Below are positions 56,901 through 61,516 of a stretch of DNA of 64,000 bases, piece after piece. How positions within the stretch are numbered: the first letter of the stretch is position 1; every line of letters begins with the position of its first letter. The notes below the pieces were generated by a model that was given only the letters and a program-made list of their open reading frames with translations, was not told where the DNA came from and ran no database searches. The position numbers were made by a program, and so were the translations under genes. Source of the DNA: a bacterium (lineage in GTDB: Bacteria; Bacteroidota; Bacteroidia; Cytophagales; Cyclobacteriaceae); assembly GCA_024743255.1 (NCBI GenBank), contig JANSWY010000001.1:489979-553978 (forward strand), given 5' to 3'.

Positions 56901-59900
56901 GAATTTAATGGAAGCAGCACTGGAAACACGATTGGTGGTTCAGCTGCCCCTAACATAATCTCAAATAACACTAATGGTATTGTATTCGACGGATCTGGGA
57001 CACTTCAGAATCAGGTGGATGTTAATACCATTTTCTGTAATACAACAGGTATTTCATTATCAAATGGAGCACACAACAGTGTAGTGGCTCCTACTATTGA
57101 TTCGGTTGATGTTAACAATGTTTATGGAACCGGTATAACTGGTGATAACATTGATCTATATATGGCCAACGATAGCTGTACCAGCGATCAGGGGATTACT
57201 TATTTGGGAAGCACCACTGTAACTGCAGGAAGCTGGACAGTTTCAGGTTTAAGTCTGACATTAGGTGATTCACTCACAGCAATTTCATACAATGCAACAG
57301 ATGGTTCATCAGCGTTTTCTGCGGTATTTGGATATGGAGAAGCTCCAGATGTTCCTACTGTGGATAGCTTAATAGCGAACACTCTGGAACCAACCATTAC
57401 AGGGACGTATATTTTTGGGACTGATTTGGATGTGACCATTGATGGCACCAATTATATATTAGGAACAGATGCTAATTTAACAACAGACGGTATCTCAACA
57501 TGGAGTCTGGATCTGGCTGGTTTTGCAGTCTCCGGAGATGGAGTATTTGATGTAGTTGCAACAAGTACAGATACATTAACGCTTCTAAGTTCGGTTGATA
57601 CAACCTCTAATGAAATTACAATTGATACTACAGCACCAACGATTCCTACTATTGATTCGCTTCTGACAAATAATGCAAACCCAATTATTCAAGGTACTTC
57701 AGATATTGGAGATTCGTTGGATGTTACAGTCAATAGCATTACTTACATCCTTGGTGTAGATCCAGAATTAACGCATGACAGTACAGCTACCTGGACTTTG
57801 GATCTTTCATCTGCTACCTCATTAACAGAAGGTATTTATGAGGTAGTTGCGAATACCGAAGATTTAGCTGGTAATGTCAGTACAGATGCTTCCACAAATG
57901 AGTTGGAAATTGACCTAACAGCACCAGTTACATCAATAGATACGCTTTATACAAATGTGGTTTCTCCACAATTAACTGGAAATATTGATGACCTTGGGGC
58001 CTCTGTGGATGTAAATGTTGATGGATCTAGTTATACAGCAACCAATAATGGAGATGGTACCTGGACATTGACAGCAGGAACGATTTCTCCTGATTTAGCT
58101 GAAGGAACGTTTGAAGTGCTGATTACAGCGACTGATTCTGCAGGAAATATTGCAAATGATGCATCTTCAAACGAGTTGACAATAGATACCACTGCCCCAG
58201 GAATTCCTGAGACAGATACATTAATAACCAACAACCAAACTCCAATTGTGATTGGTACTTATGAGCAAGGAACATTGCTTGATATAACTTTAGATGGAGT
58301 TACTTACGTACTTGATACTGATCCTGAACTTACTTCAGATGGTTCTGGAAACTGGACCTTGGATTTAAGTGGAGGTGCCTCCATTGCAGAAGGTGTTTAT
58401 GATGTTGCGATCAACTCAGCGGATTCAGCTGGTAATGTCACAGCCGATGTTCAAACTAATGAAGTAACAATTGATATTACTGCTCCTGTTGTTACGGTAG
58501 ATGCCTTGACAACCGCGGATCTTACTCCGGAATTAACAGGAACTGTTGATGATAATGATGCTGATATCGATGTGACCGTAGATGGTAACAATTATATAGC
58601 AACCAATAATCAGGATGGCACATGGACGTTACCGGACAATACAATTTCTCCTGACTTAGGTGGAGGAGCGTTTGATGTGGTTGTTAACGCAACGGATAAA
58701 GCTACCAATGTTGGGACTGATGCAACTGTAGATGAGTTACTTGTCAATGCCGTACCTACTGCGGAAGCTGCAACTAACATTAACGCGTTTGACTTTACCG
58801 CCAATTGGAATAATTTCACTGGTATAGCTGGTTATGTGCTTGAGGTAGCAACTGATAATTCGTTTACGCAGTTCGTATCAGGTTACGAGAACTTCGCTAC
58901 AACGGACTCAACTGAGGTTGTGTCAGGCTTGAATTATGGAACAACCTATTATTACAGATTGAGAACAGTCATAGCAGTAGGTGATACTTCTGCATACTCT
59001 AATCCGATAACTGTTAACACCATAATACTTTCAGGTACAAGCGCTGATAGTACTGCATTAGTAAGAATCTACGACAATATGGATGGTGCAAACTGGAATA
59101 GAAATACTGATTGGACCACATCAAGATTAGAATTCTGGGAAAATGTGACATTGGTTTCAGGGAGAGTGACGGCATTAGATCTGAGCAGCAACAACCTGTC
59201 AGGTGATTTCCCAACATTTAGTGGTGAAGAACTGGATCAATTGTTAACCTTATTGTTAAATGACAATGCAATAGACAGTGTTGCAGATATTACGAATCTA
59301 CCACTGACTGATCTTCAGGTTCAGGATAATAATCTTGGGTTTGGATCTATTGAGACCATCTCATCTATTCCTGGAACATTCAGTCCGCAAGATAGCTTGT
59401 TGACAGAGTTAAATATCATTGAGAACGAAGGAGATAACATTACACTTGATAGAACAGCATCCGGTACCTCCAATACTTACCAGTGGTTTAAGGATGGATC
59501 AATTATACCTGGAGAAACTAACGCAACTCTGGGTTTAACAGGTATTTCTTTCGGAGATGAAGGTGAGTATTATGTAGAAGTTGAAAACACTATTGCTAGT
59601 GGCATCACCTTGATATCAAACACAATCAATTTGAAAGTATCATCTCTTGAGCGGGATACGACTGCTTTAAGGATTATTTATAACGCCTTGGACGGAGATA
59701 ACTGGACAGACAATGACAATTGGTTCAGTGGAGATATTACAACATGGGATAGAATTGGATCTGATGGATCCAGAGTTACTTCCATTGACTTAAGTAATAA
59801 CAATCTTGGGGGCACAGGTATTATGCCAGACGAGATATTAGATATCATCAATGTAACTTCAATTGATCTTTCGGATAACAGAACTGAAAATAGAGATGGC

Positions 59901-61235
59901 CTACTGGAGATACCTGATTTTAGCTCAATGCCGAACCTCAGTACATTAGATGTTTCAGGAAATAGCTTGCAATTTGGATCTATAGAACCAACAGTTGGCA
60001 ATGTTGCTACATTCCTATATGACAACCAGGCACAGGTTGGTGATGGTACTTCTTATTCCGTTCCGAAAGGTACAACCATTGACTTGTCAGTGACTGTTTC
60101 CGGTGGCAACAATACTTACCAATGGAGAAGAAACGGATCCAACATTTCAGGAGCTACCAATTCCAGTTATTCGGTTGTAGATATCGATTACAATAACATG
60201 GGAACATATGATGTTGTGGTTAACAACACTGTTGCATCGGCACTTCAGCTTCAAAGCAAGGAGAACTTTACCGAGGCACATGTCGATATTGATGGTACTG
60301 TCCTAGGAAACGGCAATCCACTTGATGAAGGAGTTATTTATGCTTTGAAAATTGAACCTGATCAGGTTGCTTTTGATACCGTAGATACCCAGGATATTGT
60401 AAACGGAAGTTTCTTATTTGATGATCTGGTACTTGGGGATTACGTAATTGCTGCGGAAGGTGATACTTCAGAATTCTTGCCTACTTATTATATTTCATCT
60501 TTCCTTTGGGCAGAAGCAGATACGCTATTCCTAAGAGACACGATAAATGGATTCCAAATTGATATGCAAGCAGTACCAGGTGATCCTGACGAAACAGGTG
60601 ACGGTGGACTTGGCGGATATTTAGAAGACGAACTTGGCGAAGAAGAAGGAAGACTCGAAGGTGGAAGAAGAGTTAAGCGTGCAGGGGTTATGCTTCGAAG
60701 GAGGCCACCAGATTCAAGACCTGAAGATGACGAAGGGTTCGAATTATTCGCTTATGTTCAAACTGATGACAATGGTGAGTTTACATTTGAAAACTTACCT
60801 CCGGGAACATACAGGATTAACTTTGAGTATCCTGGAGTCCCAATGGATTTAAGCTCATTCGTAGAATTCGAATTAGGTGCTGATGGTAGCTCAGATTCAT
60901 TCTCCATAGTCGCAACTGTTACTGAAGACGGGATTATAGTTGTGCCTGTAGATATTACAAGAATACTTCTAGAGTATTTCAAGGATTTAACAATCTATCC
61001 AAACCCATCCAGAGACCAATTATATCTGAGGTATGGAAGACTTAATTCGGAGAATGTAATATTTAATATTTATGATGTTACGGGATCACTTGTAATGAGT
61101 CAGGAATTGTTCAAGGGAGTGGATCAAATGGTTGAGATTGATGTTTCAAACCTTGAATCAGGTGTTTACATTATTAATTTCACTGACAGAGTTACTGGGT
61201 TGAATATTACGAATGCCAGAATAATTAAGGAATAA
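47904..61235 (+). CDS. Giant T9SS-exported adhesin with eight LamG domains, beta-helix, Ig-like, LRR domains
   Basis: A 4443-residue surface protein. A long-n-region signal peptide (hydrophobic core IWIVIFLLASFISI, cleavage after DASSQ) is followed by eight LamG/concanavalin A-like domains beginning near residues 42, 731, 951, 1300, 1685, 1909, 2262 and 2608, each with an FDG/FNG-xxxYV start and ExWxxP-type core. Beta-solenoid or pectate-lyase-like sequence fills 260-720 and 2832-3110. Two choice-of-anchor-D-like (ASPM/Hydin) domains lie near 1178-1294 and 2139-2262. Five bacterial Ig-like repeats of about 95 residues (TAPxxPxxDSLxTN starts) occupy 3146-3616, followed by an FnIII domain (3618-3703), two leucine-rich segments each followed by an Ig-like domain (about 3710-4130), a CarboxypepD_reg-like domain and a T9SS type A sorting domain (DLTIYPNPSRDQLYL to the end). 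It is probably a surface adhesin or glycan-binding protein. No protease or other enzyme motif is visible. Confidence 0.93.
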   Translation: MRLTQRLNPPVQRNQREFVRTNKIWIVIFLLASFISIDASSQQNSLPFNGFDQYVSFSNLSLFDNSQRDFTVEIWFQSDSTNQDQALFSVGPNSPGQGFVLKKNNTNFLEILTGDGTLITSSLDINDTLWHHAAVVYQDSVFSMYLDGSFQSNANYNIALDGTLAELARSTFSGTEYFAGEMDQLKIWGRALTREEIISGIFEEGVGYGFLSFNYYDFNQFSSSELSDQISGENGFLINMTGNEWTGSSALTPFVIFSNGNGAFSSAGTWLNGIVPRLIHSIEINGTDSVYLDTDVDVSAVTVQSLAAIDQRGFNILMLKGLELFGNHYSNANDTIFLFGNESNLDGGGNELPVLFFADGSLINLSQPMTTKGGVFIDSTGTFNSFGYNTTLIDSASWESYGSYNLTGDTVKFNGNYHTIFGGIFESMAIDTGTVVLQDSLYINTSITATGSGTIDMGTNSIVPGYSADLFLLDTIVWSTGARFVIDQYMSNFLSSYYLFGPEDFVFPTIEIVQDGVLDLLTTLGDIPIGPNESLILNGGEFIGGDGRGIFLDDNATVEINSGTFEVNSDGTILFGAGAQILNNGGQLTIGSPYDPGNTFSVTVQSTSTTAGDLQITQTSGDLAVDFTDFSDLSGDGIRIDGGTVSRPFSTSSFLNGIGNSYITINSNALDDQGMDSVAFYSGPLKNIIKTSSSGSGTVYVNKGYGDFSGPLYDSIDAGDISWLSLIGDVDYALGFDGIDDYVTFASAPDFPDSITIETWLYLNDGSGFQTIADFDFGAGGNARFQINNNSLHFSNDDGAMQTGSVTDTYVLPNNQWVHVAMVLTFGNTVQFYVNGQPTNSGGSAAVATGVSPILTVGSIGGTFQFLNGKIDEFRVWLNDLNQSAIESNRFATLTGGESLLYAAYDMQTTDPTEDTVLVDLTTNMYDGVLQNFDFSTTSGWVSSEAQLDPQLALNFGGSDERVEVTSGPQYNTNLTFEAWVRPEFTSGDFTIASWDFAGTDNARLQITNGELRYYTDNGAATFISSFPPDTLVTGDWTHVAFTKTGDDIVLYINAKEVASGTLATHPSGPTNFVIGAIESGGPYVNPFDGDIDEVRIWDAVLDINTIRRFATTEEISSHPDFLSLSARYDLNNGLLGGTDNTGFTAVIDQSDNAFDGTLEGTWGLSFASSNWVVSEALECGLIPRLYGNDIFIPGDSSNTTSLADGTNFGAVLEGDTVSNQFLLINEGFDTLVISSITNGLSEFHASTDKTVVLPLDSAELTVYFNPTSPSAFTDYIKIAYGEKSYDFEITGTGYPDESGPGYAITFNGSDQYVQLEEPGPFEFTEDDPVTIEAWIYPIDTTGFSTILSKEGITSGVEGFNFRLDNGKPELVLQGNIAGPNAIEVESTVSIDSGAWNHVAVTFDGSALASGVKFYINGDSVDTNVVTDNISTFSIGNTEPAFIGGVNGPSQGFNGRIDELRLWKVERTAEEINENYLSVIDPSDTTLGAYYRADFGIDSIVYDLTGNSNGEHFGTIGTFVFSHAPLNNEDQFEPLFEKSAIWPGNLVATSANLQISEDAFISDDGDNVVFAHDNDAIADSDITTDNIFDSGGLITRRLERSWYIEFSDSTTLQEGGELDLLFDNIPAVDSTKTYYFMSRIEGFDDYIPVNYTSVVTLNDTVGITVVVDSLPDKAFFTLGISDAYPGNAIILDGVDDSLTLTDVGYNDAFSFELWAKINQPNPNYSPILQHGIGGDTVNVFVDTDSTIVIDMHYTGSQESYKGSIKVNDDQWHHIAITRENTGIKMYIDGIEDIGATFINATSAGTISAASWSGPMLLGRNVVGNATNISIDEFRIWQVARDSAQIASNYLFPVDGINSDLEVYYKFDQFTGYTVPDQTGSNRPAILGGNIDFDFSTSGWITSTGFTSPTNQNTLNFDGSGDYVSVPNISNYDVADTTDFTVEAWVKGSGTNFDGAGIITMATNSPTFTGFSMIVYHGRLAVEIGDGASVQSPPTDDLYGHTIIDDGDWHHVALSFNRGAQNVAFYVDGIQEFSMEASLIGADLTSGVFNIGTNFDLSNDFNGSIDEVRFWSTEKSDSDIQDYIYTRPTGSENHLEAYFNFDQGEAGADNSGISLLEDLSGNFNDGTLNGFTLTGATSNFVESEIDSLRARVKVFGRDAAVLNLNDTINIGLSFLGDETFQQLTLANVGNDTLYISSITLGNAEYQFSQTLSDSTFNPFSTREIEVRVSPTAEPFAYSSFDITSNDPLSPFTGTLETTVYPNSPGSGNAISFNGSSSDYASSNGIAEGFDSFTVEFWASRTDTTSNDIAFSVGAGGASNLLSLGFQSGQTAIMGFGSDDLTTTYNSVSDWNHWAFTYDTTSREQRILLNGVELASRTASANFQGSGTIFLGRNATGGDDFLGELDELRVWGYALPDSIIREHLASKITGQSANLDSLLVYYRMDESSATDVQDLIEGFDFTLFGATKVTSGAYLGGKSKYNYTSNEIDISPDAPIRVANVSNFTEGFHAYMIEQTPELDSLTGFQDIVDTVYYGVFAPGSTFDIDFQYTPDSGEDSLRIVRRLNNADPTWVGASSIFDLDTANDSIFVTNQTSGEFAYAKLNYPLFTTAGDALIFDGTNEYVDIPHDDRLNIAEGDFTIEAWVYPDTTEAETIISKGHGGGGANPDVFIFQIQANKVGLEFSDGASIEWGFSTSDVAQNQWSHVAVSYVSATQTATFYINGSQDGQHVYSLTPSNNNDTNSAFIGKQGYGCDCNYLNGQLDELRIWNSTLGTDTIASYAFQLVDDIHPNINDLVLYQKFDDGIGSTTLHDLESNLSGTLTNMETASDWVASGAFAVPAYTVINTNDTGIGSLRAVLDSANANAGLDTIKFDIPGSGPWIITLQSSLTSSDSIYVDGTSQPGWDLSTGMVVEIHDSTASFNGLEVVTSYFEVYGLRFNGLSSGIIINSNTDGFQIGSLGSENIFINNLVGIQGISGSNGLIESNYIGLDYDSLAGANSTGIEFNGSSTGNTIGGSAAPNIISNNTNGIVFDGSGTLQNQVDVNTIFCNTTGISLSNGAHNSVVAPTIDSVDVNNVYGTGITGDNIDLYMANDSCTSDQGITYLGSTTVTAGSWTVSGLSLTLGDSLTAISYNATDGSSAFSAVFGYGEAPDVPTVDSLIANTLEPTITGTYIFGTDLDVTIDGTNYILGTDANLTTDGISTWSLDLAGFAVSGDGVFDVVATSTDTLTLLSSVDTTSNEITIDTTAPTIPTIDSLLTNNANPIIQGTSDIGDSLDVTVNSITYILGVDPELTHDSTATWTLDLSSATSLTEGIYEVVANTEDLAGNVSTDASTNELEIDLTAPVTSIDTLYTNVVSPQLTGNIDDLGASVDVNVDGSSYTATNNGDGTWTLTAGTISPDLAEGTFEVLITATDSAGNIANDASSNELTIDTTAPGIPETDTLITNNQTPIVIGTYEQGTLLDITLDGVTYVLDTDPELTSDGSGNWTLDLSGGASIAEGVYDVAINSADSAGNVTADVQTNEVTIDITAPVVTVDALTTADLTPELTGTVDDNDADIDVTVDGNNYIATNNQDGTWTLPDNTISPDLGGGAFDVVVNATDKATNVGTDATVDELLVNAVPTAEAATNINAFDFTANWNNFTGIAGYVLEVATDNSFTQFVSGYENFATTDSTEVVSGLNYGTTYYYRLRTVIAVGDTSAYSNPITVNTIILSGTSADSTALVRIYDNMDGANWNRNTDWTTSRLEFWENVTLVSGRVTALDLSSNNLSGDFPTFSGEELDQLLTLLLNDNAIDSVADITNLPLTDLQVQDNNLGFGSIETISSIPGTFSPQDSLLTELNIIENEGDNITLDRTASGTSNTYQWFKDGSIIPGETNATLGLTGISFGDEGEYYVEVENTIASGITLISNTINLKVSSLERDTTALRIIYNALDGDNWTDNDNWFSGDITTWDRIGSDGSRVTSIDLSNNNLGGTGIMPDEILDIINVTSIDLSDNRTENRDGLLEIPDFSSMPNLSTLDVSGNSLQFGSIEPTVGNVATFLYDNQAQVGDGTSYSVPKGTTIDLSVTVSGGNNTYQWRRNGSNISGATNSSYSVVDIDYNNMGTYDVVVNNTVASALQLQSKENFTEAHVDIDGTVLGNGNPLDEGVIYALKIEPDQVAFDTVDTQDIVNGSFLFDDLVLGDYVIAAEGDTSEFLPTYYISSFLWAEADTLFLRDTINGFQIDMQAVPGDPDETGDGGLGGYLEDELGEEEGRLEGGRRVKRAGVMLRRRPPDSRPEDDEGFELFAYVQTDDNGEFTFENLPPGTYRINFEYPGVPMDLSSFVEFELGADGSSDSFSIVATVTEDGIIVVPVDITRILLEYFKDLTIYPNPSRDQLYLRYGRLNSENVIFNIYDVTGSLVMSQELFKGVDQMVEIDVSNLESGVYIINFTDRVTGLNITNARIIKE
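57340..58750 (+). repeat. Five Ig-like repeat units in the giant adhesin
   Basis: Units begin near 57345, 57631, 57918, 58193 and 58481 with a (T)APxxP motif, followed by a DSLxTN-type segment, giving a period of about 275-288 bases (92-96 residues). They are diverged in DNA, so not recent copies, and resemble the Big/Ig-like repeats of bacterial adhesins. Confidence 0.7.
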
Positions 61236-61256
61236 AATTACAGTAGATAGATCTGG

Positions 61257-61292
61257 AAGCCTCTCTTTCATTGTAAGGAGAGGCTTTTTTTG
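61257..61292 (+). terminator. Intrinsic terminator of the giant adhesin gene
   Basis: AAGCCTCTC (61257-61265) pairs with GAGAGGCTT (61278-61286); three further pairs (one G-T) tighten the loop. A run of T residues (61285-61291) follows. It lies 22 bases after the stop codon. Confidence 0.88.
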
Positions 61293-61447
61293 TTTTACAA
61301 ATTCTCAAAGAACTTAGACGTATACTAGAAGAAATAGGCCGTTCACTAAAAAATACATCTGGCTCCACTTAATTCTTAATACTTTAGAATGGGAATAACT
61401 AAATACTATTATTAATCTAAATTATTATTTGGTTGATCGAAAAATAA

Positions 61448-61477
61448 TTTCAGTCTACTGAAAGCTACATATATTTA
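61448..61477 (+). promoter_or_regulatory. Palindrome and promoter candidate before the fibre gene
   Basis: TTTCAGTCTACTGAAA (61448-61463) is a perfect 7-base inverted repeat with a 2-base centre. It overlaps a possible promoter: TTTC at 61448-61451 (near TTTG), then 18 bases, then TATATTTA (61470-61477, one mismatch to TAnnTTTG). A repressor bound here would block the promoter. The ATG is at 61517. Confidence 0.4.
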
Positions 61478-61516
61478 GTGCAACCGAATTTTTGGAAAAA
61501 TTATTAATCTACCGTT

